In this document: in pieces, positions 35,207-44,354 of the stretch
How the letters are laid out: each line of letters begins with the position of its first letter
Numbering within the stretch: position 1 is the first letter of the stretch
NCBI RefSeq assembly: GCF_002879865.1
Contig: NZ_PNXY01000007.1
Span: forward strand, 186,001 to 250,000
Direction: 5' to 3'
DNA length: 64,000 bases
From: Paraburkholderia rhynchosiae
GTDB lineage: Bacteria > Pseudomonadota > Gammaproteobacteria > Burkholderiales > Burkholderiaceae
The notes under the pieces: generated by a model
What the model was told of the DNA's origin: nothing
The model's input: only the letters and a program-made list of their open reading frames with translations
Databases searched by the model: none
Program-made: the position numbers and the translations under genes

Positions 35207-36400
35207 ATGGGTGGACCCCTTCAGGGTATCCGCGTCGTCGAGATCGGAACTCTTATTGCCGCGCCGTTCGCCGCGCGCCTCATGGCCGAGTTCGGCGCCG
35301 ACGTCGTCAAGATCGAAGCGCCACACACCGGCGATCCGCTTCGCAAATGGCGCAAGCTGCACGAAGGCACCTCGCTCTGGTGGTATCTGCAGTCGCGCAA
35401 CAAGAAGTCGGTTTGCGTGAATCTCAAGTCAGCCGATGGTGTAGAGGTCGTCAAGCGGCTTGCGGCTGAGGCCGATGTCGTGATCGAAAACCTTCGTCCC
35501 GGCGCGCTCGAAAAACTCGGCATAGGCTGGGATGTGCTGCATGCGATCAATCCGAAACTGACGATGGTCCGCATTTCCGGCTATGGCCAGTCGGGTCCAT
35601 ATCGCGACCGACCGGGCTTCGGCGCGATCGGCGAGGCGATGGGCGGCATTCGCTATACGACGGGTGAAGTGGACGGCGCGCCGGCGCGCGTCGGCGTGAG
35701 TCTTGGCGATTCGCTCGCTTCGCTGCACGGCGTGATCGGCGCGTTGATGTCGCTGCTTCGCGTGAAGACAGGACAAGGCGAAGGCCAGGTGGTCGATGTG
35801 TCGCTCGTCGAAAGCGTCTTCAATCTGATGGAAAGCCTGGTGCCGGAATACGACCTGCTCGGCCACGTGCGTGAGCGCAGCGGCGGCGCGTTGCCAGGCA
35901 TTGCGCCGTCCAACACGTATCCCACTGAAGACGACGGCTACGTCGTGATCGCCGGCAACAGCGATCCGATTTTCCGGCGGCTGATGCAGGTGATTGGTCG
36001 CGCCGATCTCGCCGACGATCCGGCGCTCGCTCACAACGACGGCCGCGCCAAACACTGCGCGATGCTCGACGAGGCCATCGCCGCATGGACCTCGCACCAT
36101 TCCACCGACGACGTGCTCGCCGCGCTTGAACGCGCGGAAGTGCCGGCGGGACGCATCTATTCAGTGGCGGACATCGTCGCCGATCCGCACTACCAGGCGC
36201 GCGATATGTTGCTGCAGGCGCAATTGCCGGGCGGCGCGTCGGTGAAGATGCCGGGCATCGTGCCGAAGCTGTCGGATACGCCAGGCAAAGTGCGCTGGCA
36301 AGGTCCCGCGCTCGGTGAACATACCGGCAGCGTGCTGCGCGAACTTGGTTTTGCAAGCGAAGAAATCGAGCGGCTGCGCCGCGAAGGAGCCGTGCAATGA
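35207..36400 (+). CDS. Family III CoA transferase (CaiB/BaiF type)
   Basis: A 397-residue class III CoA transferase. It starts MGGPLQGIRVVEIGTLIAAP, and FGADVVKIEAPHTGDPLRKW and RNKKSVCVNLKS are the family's N-terminal CoA-binding elements; GYGQSGPYRDRPGF precedes the region of the catalytic Asp (VDVSLVES). These enzymes move CoA between carboxylic acids. The start at 35207 has CGGAGACAGCAC upstream. The next gene overlaps by four bases (ATGA), so both form one unit; a route activating and cleaving a branched hydroxy-acid is the natural reading. Confidence 0.9.
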   Translation: MGGPLQGIRVVEIGTLIAAPFAARLMAEFGADVVKIEAPHTGDPLRKWRKLHEGTSLWWYLQSRNKKSVCVNLKSADGVEVVKRLAAEADVVIENLRPGALEKLGIGWDVLHAINPKLTMVRISGYGQSGPYRDRPGFGAIGEAMGGIRYTTGEVDGAPARVGVSLGDSLASLHGVIGALMSLLRVKTGQGEGQVVDVSLVESVFNLMESLVPEYDLLGHVRERSGGALPGIAPSNTYPTEDDGYVVIAGNSDPIFRRLMQVIGRADLADDPALAHNDGRAKHCAMLDEAIAAWTSHHSTDDVLAALERAEVPAGRIYSVADIVADPHYQARDMLLQAQLPGGASVKMPGIVPKLSDTPGKVRWQGPALGEHTGSVLRELGFASEEIERLRREGAVQ

Positions 36401-37362
36401 ACCACGCGTCGAACCACGTATCGAACACGCCGTTTGCAGACAAGCTGATCGTGCAGGAAGTCGCGCCGCGCGACGGCTTGCAGATCGAACCCACATGGGT
36501 CGATACCGCCGACAAGGTCGCATTGATCAATGCGCTCTCCACGGCAGGCTTTACGCGCATCGAGGCGGGCTCGTTCGTGTCGCCGAAAGCGATTCCCGCA
36601 TTGCGCGACGGCGACGCGGTGTTCCAGCGGATCGAGCGGCACGCGGGCGTGATTTACGTGGCGCTGGTACCGAACCTGAAGGGCGCCGAGCGCGCGCTCG
36701 CTGCAAAGGCTGACGAACTCAACCTCGTGATGTCGGCAAGTCAAACGCACAACCGCGCGAACATGCGCATGAGTTGCGAATCGTCGCTGACGGCGTTTGG
36801 CGACATCGTGCGTCACGTGAAGGGTTCGGGTGTGCTGCTCAATGCATCGGTGGCGACCGCGTTCGGCTGCCCGTTCGAAGGCACGATCGACGAGGATCGC
36901 GTGATCGGCATTGTCGACACGTATCGCGAGATGGGTATCGAGGGCATCACACTCGCCGATACCACCGGCATGGCGAACCCGCGCCAGGTGACGCGGCTTG
37001 TCGCGCGGGTGCTTGAACGGGTGGAGCCCTCGGCGCTCACGCTGCACTTTCACAACACGCGCGGGCTTGGGCTCGCCAACGTGCTGGCCGCCTATGAAGC
37101 CGGCGCGCGCCGCTTCGACGCCGCGTTGGGCGGCCTCGGCGGTTGTCCGTTCGCCCCGGGTGCATCGGGCAACATCTGCACGGAAGATCTCGTGAACATG
37201 TGCGACGAAACGGGCATTCGCACCGGGATCAATCTGGAGAAGCTGCTTGCGCTGTCGCGAGCACTGCCCGCCTTGCTCGGTCACGACGTGCCGGGGCAAG
37301 TGGCGAAGGCGGGGCGCAATAGCGACTTGCATCCCGTGCCGGACTACGTGTTGCAAATCTGA
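36397..37362 (+). CDS. HMG-CoA lyase-family enzyme
   Basis: A 321-residue TIM-barrel lyase of the HMGL-like family. Visible residues are EVAPRDGLQIEP (Arg and Asp of the metal site), EAGSFVSPKAIPAL, LADTTGMANPRQV, LHFHNTRGLGLAN (metal-binding His) and GLGGCPFAPGASGNICTEDLV with the catalytic Cys loop. The known reaction splits 3-hydroxy-3-methylglutaryl-CoA into acetyl-CoA and acetoacetate, but relatives act on citramalyl-CoA or similar acids. Pairing with a family III CoA transferase suggests the substrate is a free acid first loaded with CoA. It overlaps the transferase by four bases. Confidence 0.88.
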   Translation: MNHASNHVSNTPFADKLIVQEVAPRDGLQIEPTWVDTADKVALINALSTAGFTRIEAGSFVSPKAIPALRDGDAVFQRIERHAGVIYVALVPNLKGAERALAAKADELNLVMSASQTHNRANMRMSCESSLTAFGDIVRHVKGSGVLLNASVATAFGCPFEGTIDEDRVIGIVDTYREMGIEGITLADTTGMANPRQVTRLVARVLERVEPSALTLHFHNTRGLGLANVLAAYEAGARRFDAALGGLGGCPFAPGASGNICTEDLVNMCDETGIRTGINLEKLLALSRALPALLGHDVPGQVAKAGRNSDLHPVPDYVLQI

Positions 37363-37423
37363 AGTTTTCCTTGATCCACTAAACGACCGGACGGCACTGC
37401 CGAATCCGGCAATGGAGACGAAC

Positions 37424-38755
37424 ATGAGTGACCTGGGCGCAATTGCAACCGGCGGCCGTGAGCAAAGCGCGGATGGCGCCGCGGCCATCATCCGCAAAGT
37501 GGCGTGGCGGCTGATGCCGCTGATCATGATCTGCTACCTGTTTGCGTTTTTTGACCGCATCAATATCAGCTTCGCGAAGTTCCAGTTACAAAGCGATCTC
37601 GGCTTGTCCGATACCGCGTATGGTCTCGGCGCGAGCCTGTTCGTGATCGGCTATGTATTGTTCGAAGTGCCAAGCAATCTGTTCCTGTACAAGGTCGGCG
37701 CGCGGCGCTGGATCGCACGGATCATGATTTCGTGGGGACTGGCGACGGCGGCAATGGTGTTCGTCAGCAACGAATGGCAGTTCTACGGGCTGCGCTTTGT
37801 GATCGGCGCAATGGAAGCGGGCTTCGCTCCGGGCGTACTGTATTACCTCACGCTGTGGTTTCCGCCGAGCTATCGCGGACGTATCACGTCGATGCTGTTT
37901 CTCGCGTCGGCGTTCTCGGGGCTGGTCGGTGCGCCGCTTGCGGGGCTCGTCATCGGGCATATGAACGGCGTGCTAGGCATGCCGGGTTGGCACTGGCTGT
38001 TCCTGCTCGGCGGGCTGCCTTGTGTGCTGCTTGGTTATCTCGTGTTGAAGCTGCTGAAGGACCGCATCGAGGACGCGAACTGGCTGTCTCCCGCTGAAAA
38101 GTCATTTCTGGCCGAGCAGATCGCGCAGCAAAGCCGTCATCCGGACACGGGGCATTCGTTGCTCGGGGCGATCAGGACGCCCGGCTTTCTCACGCTGGGG
38201 CTCATCTACTTCCTGATTCAGGTGGCGTCGTACGGATTGAATTTCTGGACGCCGCATCTGATCCGCGTGGCGGGCACGCATAATCCGACGCTGATCGGTT
38301 TGCTTACGGCGGTACCTTATGTGTGCGGCGCGATCTGCATGGTGGTGGTGGGGCGTTTGTCCGACGCGACGGGCGAGCGGCGCAAATTCGTTTTCGGCTT
38401 GCTCGTGACGTCGGCAATTGGATTCTTTGCCGCGGGCTTCTTCGACAAGCAGACCGGATTCCTGATCGTCGCATTGGCTGTGATGGGCGCGGGCGTGGTG
38501 GCGTCGATACCGGCATTCTGGGCGTTGCCACCGAAGCTGGTCACTGGAGCAGGCGCGGCCGGCGGCATCGCGTTGATCAATACGCTCGGACAGTTGGGCG
38601 GAATCGTAAGCCCGATCATGGTCGGGCGAGTGCGGGATTTGACTGGCAGCACCACGCCGGCGTTATATGTGATCGGCGCGATGAGTCTGGTTTGCGCGGT
38701 GATCGTATTGCGTGGGTTGCCGGAGTCGCTGCGACGCAGGGACGGGGTGCGGTGA
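37424..38755 (+). CDS. MFS transporter, anion:cation symporter type
   Basis: A 443-residue transporter with 12 predicted membrane helices and the family signature FFDRINISFAKFQLQSDLG after helix one, typical of the ACS (phthalate/galactonate/tartrate) group of the major facilitator superfamily. It likely imports the organic acid metabolised by the upstream transferase-lyase pair. The ATG at 37424 follows GGAGACGAAC, 61 bp after the lyase stop. A longer frame from 37247 overlaps the lyase and is not used. Confidence 0.9.
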   Translation: MSDLGAIATGGREQSADGAAAIIRKVAWRLMPLIMICYLFAFFDRINISFAKFQLQSDLGLSDTAYGLGASLFVIGYVLFEVPSNLFLYKVGARRWIARIMISWGLATAAMVFVSNEWQFYGLRFVIGAMEAGFAPGVLYYLTLWFPPSYRGRITSMLFLASAFSGLVGAPLAGLVIGHMNGVLGMPGWHWLFLLGGLPCVLLGYLVLKLLKDRIEDANWLSPAEKSFLAEQIAQQSRHPDTGHSLLGAIRTPGFLTLGLIYFLIQVASYGLNFWTPHLIRVAGTHNPTLIGLLTAVPYVCGAICMVVVGRLSDATGERRKFVFGLLVTSAIGFFAAGFFDKQTGFLIVALAVMGAGVVASIPAFWALPPKLVTGAGAAGGIALINTLGQLGGIVSPIMVGRVRDLTGSTTPALYVIGAMSLVCAVIVLRGLPESLRRRDGVR

Positions 38756-38854
38756 GGGAGCGGATTTTCGGGCGATGCCGTGTCGGGTTGCCCGCAGTGG
38801 AGACAGCGCGGGATTGAGGTGTCGGGTCAAGTACTTGGCGTTTGTTTGCGGAGG

Positions 38855-38889
38855 TTGTCCACAGGCTTCTGAACAGATTCTGTGGACAA
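38855..38889. promoter_or_regulatory. Inverted DnaA-box pair with 17-bp spacing
   Basis: TTGTCCACA (38855-38863) and TGTGGACAA (38881-38889) face each other across exactly 17 bp, the same arrangement as the pair at 4792-4826. TTGTCCACA is a single-change variant of the consensus box. The site lies 100 bp past the MFS gene and 34 kb from the first pair. Confidence 0.65.
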
Positions 38890-39329
38890 CTTTGGAGGTT
38901 GGGCTTGCCGCCGATGTCCTGCGGGCTTCACGTCGGTCCTGTTCGTGCACAGGTGGCGCCACGAGGGCGGCTTTGGCCATTGCATGATGCCTTGCGCGGC
39001 GCGCATATGCAGAAAGTGTCTCGCGGTCCTGACGCAATGAAAACCTGATTTCGGCAGTTGCCGGATTTCGTGATCGTCATCTTCCTTATACAGCGCCTGT
39101 GCCTTAACGGGTACAACCGTTAAGGATGACTACGGAAAGCCGCAGGCATGGCGACCGGAAACAGTTCATGCAGTGGCCGCCCGATGGGCGGCACAGCTAA
39201 CGGCATGCACAGTTCACGAAGTCGCCGTTCATACGCAACGGCCCTCGGGGCGGTGCCCCATGTCAATCTGAATTTTCCGCATGCTTCTTCCCGTCATTCC
39301 TGCATAACCCGCTCGGCTGCCCGCCCGGG

Positions 39330-39560
39330 CCGGCGCGCACATCATGCCGGGCGCCATCGCGACGCAGAACGGTATCCCGCAGATCAACATCAATCGGCCC
39401 TCCGTGCTGGCGTCTCGATGAACATGTATGGCCAGTTCAACGCGCAGAAGAACGGCACGACCCCGAACAATTCGCCGGCCATCGTGCAGACGCAGCAGGC
39501 TGGCATGATTAACGGCAAGTCGCTCATTACATCGCTAGAAAGCGTACAAGCGTCAGTCGG
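39330..39560 (+). pseudogene. Broken filamentous haemagglutinin/CdiA-type N-terminal fragment
   Basis: Pieces in two frames read NGIPQINI...RPSV and then SMNMYGQFNAQKNGTTPNNS followed by PAIVQTQQAGMINGK. These match the start of the two-partner-secretion domain (NGVPxVNI, GxSxNxYxQFxVxxxGxxxNNS) found in large exported adhesins and contact-dependent toxins. A frameshift near 39405-39415 separates them, and nothing of the multi-kilobase remainder follows. No partner transporter is present. This is a relic. Confidence 0.55.
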
Positions 39561-39840
39561 GGCACGATCCAGTCGCTTGGCGGTTATCGGTAGCCCTCGC
39601 CGAACAGCGCGGCATCTATCGAATATCAGGGCGCCATTTGCTACGGCGAACTGCTGAACGGGGCGATGTACGCGACATTGATCCGGCCGGCTACAACCGG
39701 GTCGCTGCAGATTTCATCGGCCAGCGTGAGGCGCCGCGCTGGGGCAGTAGTGGATGAGCGCCGGCCGTGTTTTAGCCCTGCGCAAAAGCTTCCCTAACCC
39801 TACCGACCCTACCGGCGGGGTCGCCATAAACCCGTTACCC

Positions 39841-40566
39841 TCAAGCCTTCAACCCCGACCCCGCCACCTCTTCCCGCGACTGCACTTGCAAAACCGCATC
39901 CCGCTTATCGAGCAGATGCTGCCGCAGAATCGCGCTCAGCCTTTTCCCATCCCGCGCCTCGAGAGCCTTCAACATCTCGTCGTGATCGTGGATTGCGCGG
40001 TCCCACTTCGGAATCTGAAAGTTCGACCTGAAGCGCAGCGCCTGCAAGCGCCGGTTCACCGCGATGTAAGTTTGCCGCAGCGCTGAATTTCGCGCGGCTT
40101 CATTGATCTTGTCGTGAATCGCCTGATTGCGGCTGTAGTAGCCGGCCAGGTCGTTTTGCGCGCGGCAGGCGAGCATCGCGTAATGCAGTGCCTTGATCTC
40201 AGCGAGCTCGGCCGCCGTCATGCGCTCCGCCGCGAGTTCGCCTGAGAAAGCCTCCAGACCGCTCATCAATTCAAAGGTCTCGCGCAACTCGGCCTCGGAC
40301 ATCTTCGACACCGACGCGCCCCGGTTCGGCGAAATCTCGATCAGCCCTTCAGCAGCGAGCACCTTGAGCGCCTCGCGCAACGGCGTGCGGGAGATGCCGA
40401 GCGTTTCACACAACTCGCGCTCGTTCAGTTTCTTGCCGGGTTCCAGCACGCCTTCGACGATAAAGCGGCGAATGTGCTCGACCACCGTGTCATGCAAGCG
40501 CTGACGCTCCACCTTCGGCAATACCGACGATGCCGCTAGGCCTGCGTCAAATTCCGAATTTTGCAT
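39841..40566 (-). CDS. GntR/FadR-type transcriptional regulator
   Basis: A 241-residue FadR-subfamily regulator. The winged helix spans about residues 24-90 (VVEHIRRFIVEGVLEPGKKL, LGISRTPLREALKVLAAEGL), and the C-terminal helical FCD-type domain has the metal-binding His and Asp pattern (AIHDKINEA, HDEMLKAL). It is divergent from the aminotransferase gene, and palindromes with TTTTGCAT-type half sites lie at its own start and before the aminotransferase, which fits control of the downstream catabolic cluster and of itself. Confidence 0.9.
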   Translation of the reverse strand: MQNSEFDAGLAASSVLPKVERQRLHDTVVEHIRRFIVEGVLEPGKKLNERELCETLGISRTPLREALKVLAAEGLIEISPNRGASVSKMSEAELRETFELMSGLEAFSGELAAERMTAAELAEIKALHYAMLACRAQNDLAGYYSRNQAIHDKINEAARNSALRQTYIAVNRRLQALRFRSNFQIPKWDRAIHDHDEMLKALEARDGKRLSAILRQHLLDKRDAVLQVQSREEVAGSGLKA

Positions 40567-40571
40567 ACAAA
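40559..40571. promoter_or_regulatory. Half-conserved operator at the GntR start
   Basis: TTTTGCATACAAA resembles the perfect palindrome at 40697 with one arm altered. It covers the regulator's start codon, consistent with autorepression. Confidence 0.5.
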
Positions 40572-40696
40572 CGTCCCTCGTGCCTCGTTGGATGTGATTT
40601 TATCCGAACCGCGTCGACGACGTAAGCGCGCGGGTAAACACCGGTCTCACAGCCCTGTTTTCGTCTTTCGCTCGGCCAAGTTCGTCTGATATAGTT

Positions 40697-40710
40697 TTTT
40701 GCATGCAAAA
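40697..40710. promoter_or_regulatory. GntR-type operator before the aminotransferase gene
   Basis: TTTTGCATGCAAAA is a perfect 14-bp palindrome in the divergent promoter region, 19 bp from the aminotransferase start, so a bound GntR protein would block transcription or ribosome access. Confidence 0.7.
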
Positions 40711-40728
40711 TTCAATCGGAGGAACCCA

Positions 40729-41949
40729 ATGCTGAAGTTAGATTTTCATCCCGCCGGCCGTCACTTCCTGCAGATTCCGGGGCCGAGCCCCGTGCCCGAC
40801 CGCATCCTCCGGGCGATGAGCTATCCGACCGTCGACCACCGCGGCCCCGAGTTCGGCGAACTGGGTCTGAAGGTGCTCGACGGGATCAAGAAGATCTTCA
40901 AGACGCAGCAGCCCGTGGTGATCTACCCCGCGTCCGGCACCGGCGCATGGGAAGCGGCGCTCTCGAACACGCTGAGCCGCGGCGATCATGTGCTGATGTT
41001 CGAAACGGGCCACTTCGCAACACTCTGGAAAAAAATGGCGGAGAGCCTTGGGCTAAAGCCCGAGTTCCTCGGTTTGCCAGGCATCGAAGGCTGGCGGCGC
41101 GGAGTTCAACCGCAAATGATCGAAGAGCGTCTGCGCGCCGACACGCAGCACGCGATCAAGGCGGTGTGCGTCGTTCACAACGAAACATCGACGGGCGTGA
41201 CTTCCGACATCGCCGCCGTGCGCCGCGCAATCGACGCCGTGGGTCACCCCGCGCTGTTGCTCGTCGACACCATTTCGGGGCTCGCTTGTGCAGATTATCG
41301 CCACGACGAATGGGGTGTCGACGTCACCGTTTCAGGTTCGCAAAAGGGCTTGATGCTGCCGCCGGGCATCAGCTTCAACGCGATTTCGCCGAAGGCCGTG
41401 GCCGCCAGCAAGCACGCTAAACTGCCGCGCAGCTTCTGGGACTGGAGCGAAATCGTCGAAATGAACAAGACCGGCTATTGGCCGTACACGCCGAACACGA
41501 ACCTGCTGTATGGCCTTCACGAAGCGCTCGAAATGATTCTCGGCGAAGGGCTCGACAACGTCTTCGCGCGTCACGAGCGTCTCGCGGAAGCGACTCGTCG
41601 CGCGGTGCGTGCGTGGGGTCTCGAGATTCAGTGCGCCGATCCGGCGGTGTATAGCCCGGTGCTGACCGGCGTGATGATGCCCGAGGGCGTCGATGCCGAC
41701 GCGGTGCGCAAGCTGATCTACGAACGCTTCGACATGTCGCTCGGCACGGGCCTCGGCAAGATGAAAGGCCGCATGTTCCGCATCGGTCATCTGGGCGACT
41801 GCAACGACCTGACACTGCTCGCGACGCTGGCTGGCTGCGAAATGGGCTTGCGGCTCGCGGGCGTGCCGCTTAAGGAAAGCGGCTTGCCTGCCGCTATGGA
41901 CTGGTTGAGCGAGCCGACGCAAGCCTCCGGTTTAAGGGCGGCAGCCTGA
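40729..41949 (+). CDS. Class V PLP aminotransferase (serine/alanine-glyoxylate type)
   Basis: A 406-residue PLP enzyme. HFLQIPGPSPVPDRILRAM and YPASGTGAWEAALSNTLSRGD are the N-terminal signatures of serine-glyoxylate/alanine-glyoxylate aminotransferases. VVHNETSTGV and LLVDTISGLACAD (PLP-binding Asp) precede VTVSGSQKGLMLPPG, with the Schiff-base Lys. It transfers an amino group from serine or a related amine to glyoxylate or a keto acid. The ATG follows CGGAGGAACCCA. It leads a plus-strand run with MFS, hydratase and dehydrogenase genes, all downstream of the GntR operator. Confidence 0.88.
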   Translation: MLKLDFHPAGRHFLQIPGPSPVPDRILRAMSYPTVDHRGPEFGELGLKVLDGIKKIFKTQQPVVIYPASGTGAWEAALSNTLSRGDHVLMFETGHFATLWKKMAESLGLKPEFLGLPGIEGWRRGVQPQMIEERLRADTQHAIKAVCVVHNETSTGVTSDIAAVRRAIDAVGHPALLLVDTISGLACADYRHDEWGVDVTVSGSQKGLMLPPGISFNAISPKAVAASKHAKLPRSFWDWSEIVEMNKTGYWPYTPNTNLLYGLHEALEMILGEGLDNVFARHERLAEATRRAVRAWGLEIQCADPAVYSPVLTGVMMPEGVDADAVRKLIYERFDMSLGTGLGKMKGRMFRIGHLGDCNDLTLLATLAGCEMGLRLAGVPLKESGLPAAMDWLSEPTQASGLRAAA

Positions 41950-42228
41950 GCGAGCCGGCATAAACGCCAGCATCAAACGCCAGGCAGCCGCGCTGAGTGG
42001 GAAACGCGCAAGCAAACGCACAAGCAAACGCGCAGAAAAAAGCGCGCAGCCAAACGAAGGCCAAGAATCAACGAAAGCAAGCATCAACGAAAGTCAGTTC
42101 CTTCATGAAGCCGCGCACAGAATGCGGCCCTGAACAACATGCGATGTTCCCGCGGCGCGCGCCGCCGCGGCAACGACGAAGCGCGTCATTTCAGGCGCGC
42201 CGTCGATACATGCAAATGGAGAGAGACG

Positions 42229-43515
42229 ATGAAGCGGTTTCGTGTAACGAGTGCGACCAGTATCGTTCTAGTGATGCTGTGCATCATGTACTTCATCACT
42301 TACCTCGACCGCGTCAACGTCAGTACGGCGGCGGCGGGTTTCGGCAAGGAATTCCATCTTTCGCATACGGAAGTCGGCCTGGTGTTCTCGGCCTTTGCTT
42401 ATCCGTATCTGCTGTTTCAGATCATCGGCGGTTGGGTGAGCGACCGGTTCGGCGCAAGACGCACACTGCTCGCATGCGGCGCGATCTGGGGCATCGCCAC
42501 GTTGCTGACCGGTTTCGCCGGCGGCCTCGTCTCCTTGCTGGCGGCGCGCGTGCTGCTCGGCTTCGGTGAGGGCGCAACGTTTCCGGCTGCGACATCCGCA
42601 ATGGCGCGCTGGGTCGCTAAAGAAAAACGCGGCTTCGCGCAGGGCATCACGCATGCCGCGTCGCGCATCGGCAATGCGGTCGCGCCTGGCCTCATCGTGC
42701 TCGTGATGGCGAGCTGGGGCTGGCGTGAATCGTTTTACATCTGCGGGGCGTTCAGCTTGTTGTGGGTCGTCGTATGGGCGTTCACGTTCACCGAGCATCC
42801 AAAAGATCACCCGCGTATTACGAAGGAAGAACTCGAGATCCTGCCCGCTCCGAAGGTGAAGTCGGCAGGGGTGCCTTGGGGCAAGCTGTTTCGCCGGATG
42901 GCGCCGGTCACGATCGTGTACTTCTGCTACGGCTGGACCTTGTGGCTGTTCCTGAGCTGGATCCCTCAATACTTCCTGCACAGCTATCACCTGGAATTGA
43001 AGAAGTCGGCGATCTTCGCTTCGGTCGTGTTCCTGGCGGGCGTGGTGGGCGATACGCTCGGCGGCATCGTGACCGACTACATCTTCAAACGCACCGGCAG
43101 CCTGAAGCGCGCACGTAGCTGGATGGTGTCGGTGTGCATGATGTTCTGCCTGCTGTCGTTGATTCCGCTGATGTTCACCCACAGCCTGTATCTGTCGATG
43201 GCGTGTCTCGCGTCGGGCTTCTTCTTCGCCGAGATGACGATTGGACCGATGTGGGCGATCCCCATGGACATCGCACCGGAAGCCTCGGGCACGGCGAGCG
43301 GCATGATGAACACGGGCTCGGCGCTCGCGGCGATCATCTCGCCGGTGGTGGGCGGCTTCCTGATCGACTACTTCGGCAACTGGGAGTTGCCGTTCGTCGG
43401 CAGCATGCTGTTGATGGCGCTCGGTGTCGTGCTGGCGTTCCGCATGCAACCGGAAAGCAAGTTCGCCAACGGTCCTGCGGACAAGGGGCAGGTCTCCACC
43501 AGCATGGGCATGTAA
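42229..43515 (+). CDS. MFS transporter (ACS family)
   Basis: A 428-residue transporter with 12 predicted helices. FITYLDRVNVSTAAAGFGKEF after helix one and the GGWVSDRFGARR loop between helices two and three are the signatures of the D-galactonate/phthalate-type symporters. It presumably brings in the substrate of the surrounding pathway. The ATG at 42229 follows GGAGAGAGACG. The 279 bp before it contain a 12-bp direct repeat (AAGCAAACGC units, 42005-42035) and short A-rich runs but no gene. Confidence 0.9.
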   Translation: MKRFRVTSATSIVLVMLCIMYFITYLDRVNVSTAAAGFGKEFHLSHTEVGLVFSAFAYPYLLFQIIGGWVSDRFGARRTLLACGAIWGIATLLTGFAGGLVSLLAARVLLGFGEGATFPAATSAMARWVAKEKRGFAQGITHAASRIGNAVAPGLIVLVMASWGWRESFYICGAFSLLWVVVWAFTFTEHPKDHPRITKEELEILPAPKVKSAGVPWGKLFRRMAPVTIVYFCYGWTLWLFLSWIPQYFLHSYHLELKKSAIFASVVFLAGVVGDTLGGIVTDYIFKRTGSLKRARSWMVSVCMMFCLLSLIPLMFTHSLYLSMACLASGFFFAEMTIGPMWAIPMDIAPEASGTASGMMNTGSALAAIISPVVGGFLIDYFGNWELPFVGSMLLMALGVVLAFRMQPESKFANGPADKGQVSTSMGM

Positions 43516-43520
43516 GCGCG

Positions 43521-44306
43521 ATGCTGAACTCCTCTCACGCCGACGCTATCGACATGACGACACAACTCGTTAGCCGGCTGCTTGCCGACGCCCGCCGCAA
43601 CCACGCGACGCTCGATAATCTGCCGCCGGATCGCTCGCCCGCCGACGCGCAAGCGGCGTATGCGATCCAGCACGAGATTCTGGCCATCTCGGGCGCGCGC
43701 ATCGGCGGCTGGAAAATTGGCGCGAAGTCCGACAGCGGTCCGATTCAGGGCGCGCCGCTGCCGGACGTCGACCTGCACGCCGATCGCACCCGTCTGCCGC
43801 AAGCAGCGTTTGCGCCGTTAGGGCTCGAACTGGAGATCGCGTTTCGCTTTGGCCGCCGCTTCGAGCCTTCGACAACGTCCTATAGCGAAGCCGACGTGCA
43901 CGCGGGCATCGCCTCGTTTGGCGCGACGATCGAAATCGTCGCGAGCCGCTTCGCCGCGTGGCCCGACGTCGACAAGCTCGCGCAACTCGCGGATCTGCAG
44001 AATCACGGCGCGCTGATCGTCGGCGAATTCCTGCCGTATGACGAGCGTTTTCCGTTTGCCGCGCCTTCGCTGCGCTTCGACTTCGAAGGACGCGATGTCG
44101 TCGAATTGACGCCCACCAATCCGGCCGGCGATCCGCGGCGTCTGCTCAGGTGGCTCGTCAATCACGCGAGCTCGCGTGGCATCCCGGTGACGCCGGAAAT
44201 GGTCGTCACTACCGGTTCATACACCGGAATGTTCTTTCCACGAAGCGCGGGCACGGCGCACGGGCGCATTGAAGGGCTGCCGCCCGTCAGCGTTACGCTG
44301 TACTAA
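43521..44306 (+). CDS. 2-keto-4-pentenoate hydratase-type protein (FAH fold)
   Basis: A 261-residue protein. RSPADAQAAYAIQHEIL and GARIGGWKIGAKS match the hydratase/decarboxylase branch of the fumarylacetoacetate hydrolase family, and FAPLGLELEIAFRFGR and ASFGATIEIVASRF hold the metal-binding Glu residues. Characterised members hydrate or decarboxylate unsaturated 2-oxo acids. The start is either ATG 43521 or ATG 43554; neither has a strong ribosome site, and translational coupling to the MFS gene (5 bp upstream) favours the first. Confidence 0.83.
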   Translation: MLNSSHADAIDMTTQLVSRLLADARRNHATLDNLPPDRSPADAQAAYAIQHEILAISGARIGGWKIGAKSDSGPIQGAPLPDVDLHADRTRLPQAAFAPLGLELEIAFRFGRRFEPSTTSYSEADVHAGIASFGATIEIVASRFAAWPDVDKLAQLADLQNHGALIVGEFLPYDERFPFAAPSLRFDFEGRDVVELTPTNPAGDPRRLLRWLVNHASSRGIPVTPEMVVTTGSYTGMFFPRSAGTAHGRIEGLPPVSVTLY

Positions 44307-44354
44307 CCGTTTGCGCGCTCACTGCACTTGCCGCGTTTTGCTCCAACAGACGTT

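Larger units (their letters stand above)
38756..39840. other. Gene-poor stretch with DnaA-box pair and broken gene
   Basis: About 1.1 kb between the MFS gene and the GntR gene. It holds an inverted pair of DnaA-box-like sequences at 38855-38889 and a degraded haemagglutinin-type fragment at about 39330-39560. The remainder has short frames without features. The part after 39400 looks like decayed coding sequence. Confidence 0.6.

Noticed and set aside
42005..42100. A-rich direct repeats before the second MFS gene as a CRISPR-like array
   Set aside because: Only two or three units of about 12 bp with no spacers of constant length; simple low-complexity sequence.
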